NCBI RefSeq assembly: GCF_030719215.1
Contig: NZ_CP120983.1
Coordinates: 5,270,001 to 5,334,000 of the forward strand
DNA length: 64,000 nucleotides
DNA from: Streptomyces sp. Alt3
Lineage (GTDB): Bacteria; Actinomycetota; Actinomycetes; Streptomycetales; Streptomycetaceae
Direction: 5' to 3'
Each line of letters begins with the position of its first letter. Position 1 is the stretch's first letter. The notes under the pieces were generated by a model. It saw nothing but the letters and a program-made list of their open reading frames with translations, was not told the DNA's origin and searched no databases. A program made the translations under genes and the position numbers. Of this stretch, positions 8,420 through 16,879 are shown in pieces.

Positions 8420-9712
8420 TCAGGCCGTGCGGTAGGCGGATTCCAGGGCGGAGCGCACGGAGGCCGCGCTCGTCCCCCGGGTGAAGGCGGTGCTGGTCGC
8501 GGTGATCAGCGGCTGGGTCGCGGTCGGCGGGACGTAGAGGTCGGGCAGGAGCGCCTGGCCGACCCGGTCGCCGAGCTGCTGGGCCTCGGCCACCAGCGGG
8601 AAGTCCTTGCTGACCGTGTCGGTCACCAGCGCCATGTCACGGCCGCTCTCGGTGATGAAGCGCGACACGATCTCGGGGCGGTACATGAAGCGGATGAACT
8701 TCTCGACCGAGGACAGCTTCTTGACGCCGTTCGGGCTGATCCAGAAGCCGATGAGGGTGAACGAGCGCAGGATGGTCGGCTTCTCGTGGGCGGCGCCCGG
8801 CGCGAGCGGCCAGCCGCCGATCTCGGTGTGCCCGGCAGCCTTCGCCGGGACCTTGGCCAGGGCGGAGGACATCGCGGACTGGATGGCCGCCGCCTCCGTG
8901 TTGTACTGCGTGGTCATCGAGTCGGAGGTCAGCCCCTGCGCCTTGTCGGCGAAGACGCCCGCGTCCCGGAGCGTCACGAAGTAGTCGATGCCCGCGCGGG
9001 CGCCCCGGCTCCCGCTGAAGTCCCCGGTCGTGTAGATCTGCCGGGCCTCCTCCGGGGTGAGGAAGGTCTGGATGATCTGGGCGAGCAGCTTCTGCCCCGT
9101 CCAGTCGTTGCCGCCGACGGTCACCGGTGCGATGCCCTTGGCCCGCAGCTTCCGCGCGGCACCGATGAGCTGGTCCCCGGTGGTGGGGATCGCGCCGACA
9201 CCGGCGCGGTCGAGCAGATGGGTGTTGAAGGCGACCGGCCAGTTGGCGGCGAAGTAGGGGAAGGCGCGGATCCTGCCCTCGTCGTCGGTCCACTCGGTGA
9301 GCGCGGCGGGCAGGACGCGCTCGCGCAGGCCCCAGTCGTCGAGGTAGCCCTTGACGTCGACGGTGGCGCCGACGTCGGTCCAGGCGAGCGTCTTGTCGTA
9401 CAGGTTGACCATGACCACGTCCGGCTCCTTACGGGCCAGCCGCGAGGTCTCGTAGACCTGGGGGAGGTCGTCGCCGTTGACGAGGTTCTTCACCCGGAGA
9501 CCCGGGTTCTCCTTCTCGAAGTCCTTCACGGCGGCGGTGTACGTGGGCGAGCCCGGCGCGGTCGTGCCGAGCTGGGTGTGGACGACGAGCGTGCCGGGGT
9601 CGGAATCGGCCGAGGCGAGCGTGGAACAGCCGGACATTGCGGGCAGCGCGGTAGCGGCGGCGAGGCCGGAACCAGCGGCAAGGAAACCGCGCCGACTCAG
9701 GGGTGAGCGCAC
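8420..9712 (-). CDS. extracellular sugar-binding lipoprotein of ABC transporter
   Basis: A 430-aa family 1 solute-binding protein. The N-terminus has a twin-arginine-like SRRGFLAAGSGL and a lipobox ending at Cys29 (MSGC), so it should be exported and tethered outside the membrane. It would capture the oligosaccharide and hand it to the two permeases. The start is GTG at 9712 with GGAGAC about 10 bases upstream. As first gene of the operon it lies just downstream of the palindrome at 9737-9753. Confidence 0.92.
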   Translation of the reverse strand: MRSPLSRRGFLAAGSGLAAATALPAMSGCSTLASADSDPGTLVVHTQLGTTAPGSPTYTAAVKDFEKENPGLRVKNLVNGDDLPQVYETSRLARKEPDVVMVNLYDKTLAWTDVGATVDVKGYLDDWGLRERVLPAALTEWTDDEGRIRAFPYFAANWPVAFNTHLLDRAGVGAIPTTGDQLIGAARKLRAKGIAPVTVGGNDWTGQKLLAQIIQTFLTPEEARQIYTTGDFSGSRGARAGIDYFVTLRDAGVFADKAQGLTSDSMTTQYNTEAAAIQSAMSSALAKVPAKAAGHTEIGGWPLAPGAAHEKPTILRSFTLIGFWISPNGVKKLSSVEKFIRFMYRPEIVSRFITESGRDMALVTDTVSKDFPLVAEAQQLGDRVGQALLPDLYVPPTATQPLITATSTAFTRGTSAASVRSALESAYRTA

Positions 9713-9736
9713 AGCGGGATGTCTCCAACCAGGACG

Positions 9737-9753
9737 TTAACCGGAGTGGTTAA
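9737..9753. promoter_or_regulatory. probable LacI-family operator
   Basis: A perfect inverted repeat TTAACC-GGAGT-GGTTAA, 25 bp upstream of the GTG start of the binding-protein gene. The outer bases CG also match on both sides. Its place at the head of an operon that encodes its own LacI regulator is the main reason for the call. The centre is not the usual CG of LacI operators, so another regulator is possible. Confidence 0.55.
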
Positions 9754-9907
9754 TCGATGTACCAGCGGGTTGCGAGAAACTTAGGTGCGAGGGAAGGAAT
9801 GGTCAACCCCCGGTTGCGCATGCTGGAAAGGGCGACATTTCGGGCTGGCTGTGCCAGTCGTGTGGTGCGGGCTCGACCTGGCCGTGCTCTGTGTGCTGCG
9901 GGCCCGG

Positions 9908-10545
9908 TCAGCCTCCGGCGGCCCGCCGGCCTACGGCGTCCTGCGCACCGGCGGCCGCGAGCACCGACTCGGCCAAGCCGGCCACCGCGTGCCCCGCGCC
10001 CGCGTCGACGAGGTCCAGGCCCAGCCCGTCGACGGCGTCGAGCATGAGCCTCTGGTAGCGCTCCGTCCTGGCCAGGAACGCGTCCATCAGGAGCTGTTCC
10101 CGCGTCGTCGCGGCGTCGTAGTGCCCGGCCGCGTGCACCCGTGCGCGCAGCACCGCGACGTCGGCGGTGAGCCATACGGCGGCCGTGTGCCGGACCTTCA
10201 GCCCGGCGACGGGCACCGGCCGAAGCGCCGAGCCTTCCAGGACCAGGCCCGTACCGCGCCGCCACCGGTGGCGCGGGTCGTGACCAGCGCCTCGATGCGG
10301 GGCCACAGCCGCTCGTAGTGGTCGAGGACGGACCGGATCAGCTCGTCGACCGTGAGGGTCCCGTAGTGCTCGGCGACGTGCGGCGGCACCTCCCGCTCCG
10401 GCGTCCGCCAGGGCCTGCCCGGGTGCCGGGCCCGACCGTCGGTCGACAGACAGTCGAAGCCGAGCCTGTCCGCCACTGCCTTGGCGACGGCCGACTTCCC
10501 GACGTTCGACGTGCCCCCGATCAGGACCACTCGCACACCACGCAT
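9908..10545 (-). pseudogene. small P-loop kinase-like gene broken by one frameshift
   Basis: The N-terminal part (10545 down to about 10260) has a Walker A motif GGTSNVGKS at residues 10-18 and resembles small-molecule or 2-phosphoglycerate kinase-like proteins. The C-terminal part continues in another frame (from TGLVLEGSAL... to VGRRAAGG). Joining them needs one extra base in a GC-rich stretch near 10255-10265. The whole span is then exactly 212 codons plus stop. Both halves have good codon bias, so this is either a recent mutation or a sequencing error. The substrate is unknown. Confidence 0.7.
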
Positions 10546-10578
10546 GCCCGCGACCCTAGCCGGGGCGGGGTGCGCGGC

Positions 10579-10800
10579 TCAGGCGGAGAGGCACCCGGCC
10601 TTGACGGCGGCGACGAAGGACGACCAGCCTGCGGCCGGTATCAACAGGGCCGGGCCCTGCGGCGACTTGGAATCCCGGACGGGGACGCCGGAGGGGTGGC
10701 CGTCCAGGACCTCCAGGCAGCTGCCGCCTTCGTTGCCGCTGAAGGTGGACTTGCGCCAGCCGGTGAGCGCGGAAGCGTCGGGAATGGTGTGTTCAGCCAC
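10579..10800 (-). CDS. DUF397 domain protein
   Basis: A 73-aa protein with the DUF397 pattern: WRKSTFSGNEGGSCLEV followed by VPVRDSKSPQGPALLIP and a WSSFVAAVK end. Such proteins are the constant small partners of the XRE/DUF5753 regulators in Streptomyces (as BldB/WhiJ-type systems) and probably modulate them. The start overlaps the 3' end of the regulator gene by 8 bp, so the two are co-expressed. Confidence 0.93.
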   Translation of the reverse strand: MAEHTIPDASALTGWRKSTFSGNEGGSCLEVLDGHPSGVPVRDSKSPQGPALLIPAAGWSSFVAAVKAGCLSA

Positions 10801-11587
10801 GGTATCCGTAGTCCTTTGCGGTCGCCCTCATGAAGGTCAATGACTCCTGCAACGGCATCGCGTCGCCCAGGGCAAGATCGTAGGCGCCTTCGAGCCGCTC
10901 GACCATGGCCGGCGAGTCGTGCACCTTGCCGACTTGAATGCCCTCCGAGTAGGCCACAGGGGGCTGGTCCTCGAAGCGCATCAAAGTGAGCATGCCCTGC
11001 ATGAGGGGGTGGACCCCGAGGCCGAAGGGCAGCACGTAGACGCGGACGCGCCTCTTCTCCACCAGACCCACGATGTGCATGATCTGCTCTGCCATGACAT
11101 CCGGTTTGCCGACAGCGCGGCGTAGCACCGCCTCGTCGAGCAGCGCCCAAACCACAGGCCGTACCGGAGCGGCAAGGATCTTCGCTCGATCGAGCCGTGT
11201 GACAACGAGCCTGTCACATTCCTCTTCACTCACCGGAGGGAACGACGTGCTCAGAACCGCACGCGCGTACCTTTCCGTTTGCAGGATTCCCGGGACGAAC
11301 GAGAGGGCGAACTCACGCAGCATCAACGCCTGTTGTTCGAGCACGAGAGCCGATTCGAAGTAGTCGGCGACCGCCGCGTCGTCGTCCGGAAGGAAGCTGC
11401 TCAGCACGTTTCCGGTGTTCAGGGCAGTGTCCAGCCGCCGTGCGTCCTCTTTCGACGGCACGCGACGCCCCGCCTCGATGTGTGCAATGTGCGAACGGGT
11501 CATCACCGCCGCGTCTGCCAGTTCCTGCTGTGTGAGCCCGGCCGCCCGACGCGTTTCCCTGAGCCATTCCCCATAGGTGTTACTCAA
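10793..11587 (-). CDS. XRE-family regulator (Scr1/DUF5753 type)
   Basis: A 264-aa protein with an N-terminal helix-turn-helix (LTQQELADAAVMTRSHIAHIEAG, about residues 18-40) and the DUF5753 domain (about 90-255) typical of WhiJ/Scr1-like regulators. Translation probably starts at TTG 11587, with GGGAG seven bases upstream; no ATG fits better. A near-perfect 19-bp palindrome lies 14 bp upstream of the start and is a likely site of self-regulation. The DUF397 gene follows with an overlap. Confidence 0.93.
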   Translation of the reverse strand: MSNTYGEWLRETRRAAGLTQQELADAAVMTRSHIAHIEAGRRVPSKEDARRLDTALNTGNVLSSFLPDDDAAVADYFESALVLEQQALMLREFALSFVPGILQTERYARAVLSTSFPPVSEEECDRLVVTRLDRAKILAAPVRPVVWALLDEAVLRRAVGKPDVMAEQIMHIVGLVEKRRVRVYVLPFGLGVHPLMQGMLTLMRFEDQPPVAYSEGIQVGKVHDSPAMVERLEGAYDLALGDAMPLQESLTFMRATAKDYGYRG

Positions 11588-11600
11588 CGTCGACTCCCAT

Positions 11601-11619
11601 GTGACGAATGATTTGTCAC
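11601..11619. promoter_or_regulatory. 19-bp palindrome upstream of XRE regulator
   Basis: GTGACGAAT-G-ATTTGTCAC: the arms match at 8 of 9 positions. It sits between the XRE regulator (minus strand, start 11587) and the plus-strand small genes that begin near 11661. It could therefore control both directions. Confidence 0.5.
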
Positions 11620-11660
11620 CAACGACCCCCTGGCGAGCCTAGTCCCGGTCGTCCCACTCT

Positions 11661-11954
11661 GTGAGCGAATCGCTACTCAGCGACAGATGGCCAGGTGTCG
11701 GCCCCAGGCACGACCACGCGGCCATCGCCCACCCATGCAACGGAGTCGACGACGTGCTGCACTGCGCCATCCGCATCCTCGAGACGCTGCTGTGTCTCCT
11801 TCAACCGGTCCCGCCGGTCCCGCCGGACCTCCGGGTGCCCCCTCCTCCCGGGCCTGTGTCGTCCGAGTCGTTGCCGGAGCGCCCGCTGTGGCTCGCCATG
11901 TACGGCATCGACATCAGGCACTGCCCGAGGTGCGGCATGGGGCGGATCGTATGA
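11661..11954 (+). CDS. small hypothetical protein with C-terminal CPRC motif
   Basis: A 97-aa frame whose C-terminal half looks conserved (VDDVLHCAIRILETLLCLL, then WLAMYGIDIRHCPRCG). The middle is a proline-rich linker. Its TGA stop overlaps the ATG of the next gene (ATGA at 11951-11954), which supports it being translated. The start is uncertain: the GTG at 11661 has no good ribosome site. The single CxxC pair could bind metal. I do not recognise a named family. Confidence 0.45.
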   Translation: MSESLLSDRWPGVGPRHDHAAIAHPCNGVDDVLHCAIRILETLLCLLQPVPPVPPDLRVPPPPGPVSSESLPERPLWLAMYGIDIRHCPRCGMGRIV

Positions 11955-12259
11955 CCGGTCGGATCCCCGACGCGGCACGACTGCTGCCGTGGGCCGGCCC
12001 GGAGGGCAAGCCCTGCTATGTCATCGGCGACGGGACGGGGCACGTCTCCCGGATCGCGGACGGCACCGAGAGCGTCCAGCTCGCCATGGCTGCCGAACTG
12101 CTCGACCACGCGGCAGACATGCTCGACGACCGGCAGGTGACCGCAGCGCAACTCCGTTACGTGGTGGCGCGCCTGGCCGAGTCGCTGCGCGACGTGCACC
12201 GGATCGCCCGGAGCCGGGGTGAACGACTCGCGGCTCCGAGCGCCGGCCCCCAGGGCTGA
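11951..12259 (+). CDS. small conserved Streptomyces protein of unknown function
   Basis: A 102-aa protein (TGRIPDAARLLPWAGPEGKPC... then AAELLDHAADMLDD and LRYVVARLAESLRDVHRIA). I recall similar short proteins in many Streptomyces, often near XRE/DUF397 pairs, but no function is known. It is coupled to the previous gene by an ATGA overlap. A hairpin follows its stop directly. Confidence 0.7.
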   Translation: MTGRIPDAARLLPWAGPEGKPCYVIGDGTGHVSRIADGTESVQLAMAAELLDHAADMLDDRQVTAAQLRYVVARLAESLRDVHRIARSRGERLAAPSAGPQG

Positions 12260-12273
12260 GCGGGCGACCGCTC
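12258..12273. terminator. hairpin between convergent genes
   Basis: GAGCGG-GCGA-CCGCTC is a perfect 6-bp stem with a four-base loop, overlapping the stop of the plus-strand gene and ending one base before the RidA stop. It can serve both strands. No T-run follows, as is common in high-GC actinobacteria. Confidence 0.5.
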
Positions 12274-12684
12274 TCAGGCGTCGAGCACCGCTGCGACCGC
12301 TTCGATCTCCACGAGCTGGTCGTGGTACCCGAGGACCGTGACGCCCAGCAGTGTGCTCGGGGCGTCGTGTTCGCCGAAACCTGACCGGACCACGCCCCAG
12401 GCGGTCACCAGGTCCTCCTGCCGCGAGGACGCGACGAGCACCCGCGTACTGATGACGTCCTCCAGCGAGGCGCCGGCGTCGGCGAGGGCGGTGCGCATGT
12501 TCTCGAACGCCTTCGCCGCCTGGCCCGCGTAGTCGCCCACCGCCGCCGTCGAACCGTCCTCGTTCAGCGGGCATGCGCCGGCGAGGAAGATCAGCCGGGC
12601 GTCGGCGGGGGCGGTGGCGGCGTAGGCGTACTCGGCCACGTCGGACAGTGAGGCGGATCTGATGAGCGTGACAGCGCGGGCCAT
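12274..12684 (-). CDS. RidA family protein (YjgF/UK114 superfamily)
   Basis: A 136-aa protein of the RidA/YjgF family, whose best-known members hydrolyse reactive enamine/imine intermediates from PLP enzymes. Visible features are the FLAGACPLNEDG loop, the GDYAGQAAKAFENMRTALADAGASLEDVI helix and STRVLV with the conserved Arg. The C-terminal VEIEAVAAV strand carries the family Glu. The ATG at 12684 gives the normal length. It is convergent with the small gene on its left and divergent from the AAA ATPase gene. Confidence 0.88.
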   Translation of the reverse strand: MARAVTLIRSASLSDVAEYAYAATAPADARLIFLAGACPLNEDGSTAAVGDYAGQAAKAFENMRTALADAGASLEDVISTRVLVASSRQEDLVTAWGVVRSGFGEHDAPSTLLGVTVLGYHDQLVEIEAVAAVLDA

Positions 12685-12826
12685 GGGTGTTCCGACCTTC
12701 GAAGAGGGGAGCGAGGGGCGCTCCATCCTCACAGGGCGCGGCTGTCACCGCCTCGTTTTTTCACGCCCGGGGCCAGGGGTGCGGCCTCTTCAGGGGGGTG
12801 GCCGCGGCGACGTTAGTCTGAGGATC

Positions 12827-14080
12827 ATGCCGGACGACTCCCCTCTCATACAGAGCCTGCGTGCCGCGGTTTCCGCCGTACCCGCCGATGTGCCCCTGCG
12901 GCTGCACCTGGCCCAGCTTCTGCTGGAGGAGGGACGGTCCGATGACGCCGTCGCCGAGGCGGCCGTGGCCCTGCAGTACGTACCGGGCGACGCCCAGGCT
13001 CGGGCCCTGATGGCGCAGGCGATGGGCATGGCGCCGTCGTCGCCGGCGAAGCCCCCGCAGTCGGAGCAACGCCCGGGCCCGCGGGCCGGGTTCGACTGGA
13101 AGGCCGCCGCGGAACAGGTCGGGGACGCCGTGCCGCCGCGGTTCGCCGAGACGCCCGCCCGCGCGGACGGGCAGGACGATTCCGCGGATGCTGGCGCGTG
13201 GGACGTGGAGGAACCCGGCACCGTGCGACTGGCCGACGTCGGTGGCATGCAGGACGTCAAGGACCGTCTGGAGGCAGCCTTCCTCGCGCCTCTGCGCAAC
13301 CCCGAGCTGCGCAAGCTGTACGGCAAGAGCCTTCGTGGCGGGCTGCTGCTGTACGGGCCGCCCGGCTGCGGCAAGACGTTCGTGGCGCGGGCGGTGGCCG
13401 GTGAGCTGGGCGCCGCCTTCCTATCCGTGTCGGTGAACGACGTCCTCGACATGTGGATGGGCAACTCCGAACGCAACATGCACGAGATCTTCGAGACCGC
13501 CCGCCGCCAGGCGCCCTGCGTGGTCTTCCTGGACGAGCTGGACGCACTCGGTGCCAAGCGCAGTCGTACCGCGCACAGCGGCATGCGCAACACGGTCAAC
13601 CAACTGCTCAGCGAGTTGGACGGCATCGATTCGGCAGCGAACGAGGGCGTGTTCGTGCTGGCCGCCACCAACGTGCCCTGGGACGTGGACAACGCCCTGC
13701 GCCGCCCCGGACGCCTGGACCGGACGATCCTCGTCCTGCCGCCCGACAGAACCGCCCGGGAGGCGATCCTCCGCCACCACCTGCGGGAGAGGCCGATCGA
13801 GAACATCGACCTGAGCAAGCTGGCCAAGATCACCGACGGTCTGTCCGGCGCGGACCTGGCCCATCTCTGCGAGGCGGCGGCCGAGCGGGCACTGCTGGAC
13901 TCGGTGCGTACCGGCACCGTACGCATGATCGGCATGAAGGACCTGCTGGCCGCGGCCGACGACGTGGTTCCGTCCGCGGAACCGTGGTTCGCCTCCGCAC
14001 GCAACGTGGCGATGTTCGCCAACGAGGGCGGGATGTACGACGACCTGGTGGCCTACCTGAAGAAGAGGCGCAAGCTGTGA
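12827..14080 (+). CDS. AAA+ ATPase (Cdc48/FtsH-type module) with TPR-like N-terminus
   Basis: A 418-aa ATPase. Residues about 5-70 form TPR-like helices (LRLHLAQLLLEEGRSDDAVAEAA). A linker follows, then a classical AAA domain with Walker A GPPGCGKT at 177-184, Walker B VVFLDELDAL, a Sensor-1 Asn in LAATN and Arg residues in RRPGRLDR. It has a single AAA ring domain and no protease or membrane segment. Its stop overlaps the GTG of the TPR membrane protein (GTGA, 14077-14080), so the two are made together and probably work as one machine that remodels a substrate at the membrane. That role is inferred. Confidence 0.85.
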   Translation: MPDDSPLIQSLRAAVSAVPADVPLRLHLAQLLLEEGRSDDAVAEAAVALQYVPGDAQARALMAQAMGMAPSSPAKPPQSEQRPGPRAGFDWKAAAEQVGDAVPPRFAETPARADGQDDSADAGAWDVEEPGTVRLADVGGMQDVKDRLEAAFLAPLRNPELRKLYGKSLRGGLLLYGPPGCGKTFVARAVAGELGAAFLSVSVNDVLDMWMGNSERNMHEIFETARRQAPCVVFLDELDALGAKRSRTAHSGMRNTVNQLLSELDGIDSAANEGVFVLAATNVPWDVDNALRRPGRLDRTILVLPPDRTAREAILRHHLRERPIENIDLSKLAKITDGLSGADLAHLCEAAAERALLDSVRTGTVRMIGMKDLLAAADDVVPSAEPWFASARNVAMFANEGGMYDDLVAYLKKRRKL

Positions 14081-15201
14081 CCGCGACCCTGCACCCCGCC
14101 GTGGAGCGGGCCGACCTGCTCATCGACCTGAAGCGGTACGAAGAGGCCAGGGAACTGCTGACCCAGAGGCTCGCGGAGGACCCCGAGGACATCCGGGCCT
14201 GGGTCAAGCTGGCCCGCAGCCATCTCTGGGACGAGAAGGGCGGCGCGAAGGCGCTGGAAGCCACCGAGCGGGCACTGGCCCTGAACGCCGAGGACACCGG
14301 GGCACTCACGATCCACGCCCATGCCCTGCGGGCGTCGGGCCGCTTCCCGGAGACGGAGGGCGTGCTGCGCGACGTGATCCGGCTCGACCCCGACCACTGG
14401 CACGGCTACGCGCTGCTCGCCGACTGGCTGTGGCGCATCAGGTTGATCCACTCCGGACAGGCCAACGGCGGCCAGGCACGGCGCGAGGACGTACTGCCCG
14501 GCCTGCGGGAGGCCGACGCACTCGTCCGGGAGGCGATCCGGCTGGGCCCCGAGGAGGTGTACGCCTATGAGGTGGGGTTGCGGATCGTCGACATGCTGGG
14601 CGACCGGGCCGCCGCCGACCAGTGGGAGCGGGCTGTCCTCCGGATCGACCCGCAGCATGAGGACGCCCTGACCCGGCAGGCGAAGAAGGCGGCGGCCGCC
14701 CCCGGCGTCATGGCGAAGGAGGCCGCCACCCTCTACGCCGACGCGCTGGCCTCCGCCCCCGGCTCGGAGCTGATGCAGCGCGGCCTGGACGACGCCTCCT
14801 ACCGCCTGCTGCGCGGCGTCCGCTGGCTGGCTCTGCTCTGCCTGGTTTTCGCAGCCGTGGGTATCGACCTGTTCGAGACGGAGGGGGAGACCCAGCGGGA
14901 GCTGCCGCTCGTGCTCGGCCAGCGGCTGTGGGACCTCGTCCCCATGGCCGTCGTCTGGGTCCTGGGCGCACTGCTGCGCTACCGCCGCCTGCGCGCCGGT
15001 GTCCAGGTCAACCTGCGATCGATCATCCGGCGCCGCACGTGGCCCCGCATCGTCCTGGGCCAGGCGGCGTGGGTCATGCTCTGTGCGTTGTTGATCATCC
15101 AGATACCTTGGACGGAGCGCACGGTTCCGCTCGTACTGTTCTGGGCCGGCCTGGTGCCGACGGTGGCGACGATGTGGTTCGACCGGAGGAAGACCGGCTG
15201 A
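14077..15201 (+). CDS. TPR-repeat membrane protein coupled to the AAA ATPase
   Basis: A 374-aa protein with several tetratricopeptide-type helix pairs in about the first 240 residues (for example LIDLKRYEEARELLTQRLAEDPED) and four predicted membrane segments in the last 120 residues, starting near RWLALLCLVFAAVGI. The start is the GTG inside the stop overlap with the ATPase gene. A decayed copy of its last 15 codons lies at 16502-16556, evidence of a past rearrangement. The function is unknown; it probably anchors the ATPase to the membrane. Confidence 0.8.
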   Translation: MTATLHPAVERADLLIDLKRYEEARELLTQRLAEDPEDIRAWVKLARSHLWDEKGGAKALEATERALALNAEDTGALTIHAHALRASGRFPETEGVLRDVIRLDPDHWHGYALLADWLWRIRLIHSGQANGGQARREDVLPGLREADALVREAIRLGPEEVYAYEVGLRIVDMLGDRAAADQWERAVLRIDPQHEDALTRQAKKAAAAPGVMAKEAATLYADALASAPGSELMQRGLDDASYRLLRGVRWLALLCLVFAAVGIDLFETEGETQRELPLVLGQRLWDLVPMAVVWVLGALLRYRRLRAGVQVNLRSIIRRRTWPRIVLGQAAWVMLCALLIIQIPWTERTVPLVLFWAGLVPTVATMWFDRRKTG

Positions 15202-15259
15202 GCCGGACGGCAACCTGAGGGCCCCGGTTACCGCACGACTTCGCTCACACAGCCCGGGT

Positions 15260-16183
15260 TCAACTGTCCCGTCGTCCCGCCCGCCTGGTGAAGCGCCGTA
15301 TCCCCCTTCGGGTGGGCGCGAGAGGCGTGTCCTCGGGGGCGACCGGGCGCGGAGCCGCGGGCAGGGCCGCCGCGGGGGTGGGGGCCGGGGTCTCCGCGTA
15401 CGGGCTGCCCCGTTCGATCCGGCTCCGGACGGCCTGGGCCATGGCGTGGTGGGACGGTTCCCGCAGCAGACCTTCCGCAGACAACTTCTCCCACATGTGG
15501 AGCAGCTCCTGCCCCCTGGTCGCCACCTGAGCCTGGTCCTGGAGCCGCTGCCACGCCGCGGTGGCACGGGCCACCTCGGGCACGGCCCGGTGCAGATCGC
15601 TGCCGCAGCGGATGCGCGCGACGGTCAGCGCGAGGCCGGTGGAGGTCGTGTAGTCGCCGCGGCGATAAGCGATGTACGCCTCGATCGCCCTGGCCTCCAG
15701 TGACAGTTCGTCCTCCGCGCCCCGGCGCAGGGTCAGATGCTCCCGCAGTGCGCCGGCGAGGACGAACGCGGCGTGCAGTTCCTCACGCTGAGCGTGCTGG
15801 ATGATCCGCTCGACGCGGGCGAGCGGAGGAAACGCCTTCTCCTCGGCGGTGGTTCGCTCACGCCCGGGCGGCAGGTCCTCCTCCTCGGCGATGGTCCGGC
15901 TGGAGCCGTCGGGAAAGACTCGAAGCCGCGCCACCTGCCGCACACTGCGGTCGATGACGGTCGCCGCCACCGGAGTTCCCAGGGTGCGGGCGAACATGGC
16001 CACAGCGTCGAGAATCGCCTCGTTGGGCGGGCGGGTGCCGCCCATCGCCAGCAGGTGGCCGTTGACGACCGTCGACCCGTCCTCCGCCACGTAGGCGTCG
16101 AGACGGATGAGTGGCTGTGCGCTGAGTGTGGGGAGGTTCCCCGCGTCACGGGGCGTCAACGAGTGGGACATCCGCTCAGACAC
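15260..16183 (-). CDS. hypothetical protein, soluble, 307 aa
   Basis: I do not recognise the family. The N-terminal 60 residues look like a small beta-rich domain (LIRLDAYVAEDGSTVVNGHLLAMGG). The middle is helical with an RVERIIQHAQREELHAAFVLAGALREHL segment, and the end is Pro/Ala-rich with a strongly basic tail (RRGIRRFTRRAGRR). No signal peptide or membrane segment. The start may be the GTG at 16183 or the ATG at 16171. It converges on the TPR membrane gene with 58 bp between the stops. Confidence 0.6.
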   Translation of the reverse strand: MSERMSHSLTPRDAGNLPTLSAQPLIRLDAYVAEDGSTVVNGHLLAMGGTRPPNEAILDAVAMFARTLGTPVAATVIDRSVRQVARLRVFPDGSSRTIAEEEDLPPGRERTTAEEKAFPPLARVERIIQHAQREELHAAFVLAGALREHLTLRRGAEDELSLEARAIEAYIAYRRGDYTTSTGLALTVARIRCGSDLHRAVPEVARATAAWQRLQDQAQVATRGQELLHMWEKLSAEGLLREPSHHAMAQAVRSRIERGSPYAETPAPTPAAALPAAPRPVAPEDTPLAPTRRGIRRFTRRAGRRDS

Positions 16184-16390
16184 CGGACCGGAGCACGCCG
16201 AGGACGGCCATGGAACAAGGCGGTGCAGTCGCTTGTCCGGGCCACGGAACGTGGACCATATGGTTCGCCTCCGAGGTACGTGCCCGTGTGCGTGGTGTCA
16301 TTCTAATAGATGATCAGGTCACCGGTCCGGGCGGATGCCAGGCCGGTCCGGGGCACGTCGTGCAGCACGCGTCCGGCCGGTCGTCCCTGC

Positions 16391-16490
16391 CGCAGCGCGA
16401 ACCACAGCTCCGTCCGTACGTCCACGTCGTCCAGGTCCGTGTCCAGCAGTGCCGCGGGGCTCAGCCGGCAACGCAGAGTCCCGGCCAGGG
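16391..16490 (-). pseudogene. fragment of a PucR-family regulator C-terminus
   Basis: Two blocks of this stretch match the 3' part of the intact PucR gene at 32251-33753. The block 16391-16455 matches the segment coding ALLDTDLDD.DVRTELWFALR, and the block 16457-16490 matches sequence about 73 bp further into the gene. The piece between is deleted. Only remnants remain, so no regulator can be made. It is one of three gene fragments fused in this scar. Confidence 0.75.
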
Positions 16491-16501
16491 AGGGCAGGTG
16501 A

Positions 16502-16556
16502 ATGGGGCCAACCGTGGCGACGATCTGGTGCGATCGGAAGGAGGCTGGCTGAGCCG
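16502..16556 (+). pseudogene. fragment: last codons of a TPR membrane protein
   Basis: The plus strand encodes GPTVATIWCDRKEAG and a TGA stop. This mirrors the end of the intact TPR gene at 15201, PTVATMWFDRRKTG plus stop, and the match continues a few bases past the stop (GCCGGAC). Identity is roughly 80 percent by eye over 55 bp. It is a relic of a paralogue, or of a diverged duplication of the neighbouring gene. Confidence 0.7.
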
Positions 16557-16565
16557 GACAGAGCA

Positions 16566-16879
16566 CCGAAGCCCGCGCCCTTGAAGATGTACGTCATCGG
16601 GTCGACGAAGCGGCCCACCTTGCCCGCCGCGGACAGGGCCTTGGCCGCGAGCGCGGCCTTGCCGCCGCCGGCGACCGCGCCGCCGGTGCCGCCGGTGAAG
16701 ACGGTGGTGACGACGTTGAAGGTGACCGCGCCGGCTGCCCGAGAAGGGTTCTCGCCCCACTGGTCGTAGGCGATCAGCGCCTTGCCCGTCTCCTTCACCG
16801 CGGTGCGGGACTCACGCAGCCAGGTCGGCAGGTCCTCGTCCTTCGCCGTCCAGAACTGCACCGCCGCCACCGGGCTCAG
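16566..16879 (-). pseudogene. 314-bp duplicate of the middle of the type VII toxin gene
   Basis: This stretch is nearly identical (about seven differences in 314 bp by eye) to 21247-21560, inside the intact toxin gene. It encodes the segment from AAVQFWTAKDEDLPTWL to YIFKGAGFG. The open frame then runs out into unrelated sequence, so it is a fragment, not a gene. The high identity means the copying was recent or is kept up by gene conversion. Confidence 0.85.

Noticed and set aside
16319..16870. 183-codon minus-strand frame as a functional small toxin-like protein
   Set aside because: The first two thirds are a slice of the toxin gene and the rest is a wrong-frame reading through the TPR and PucR fragments.
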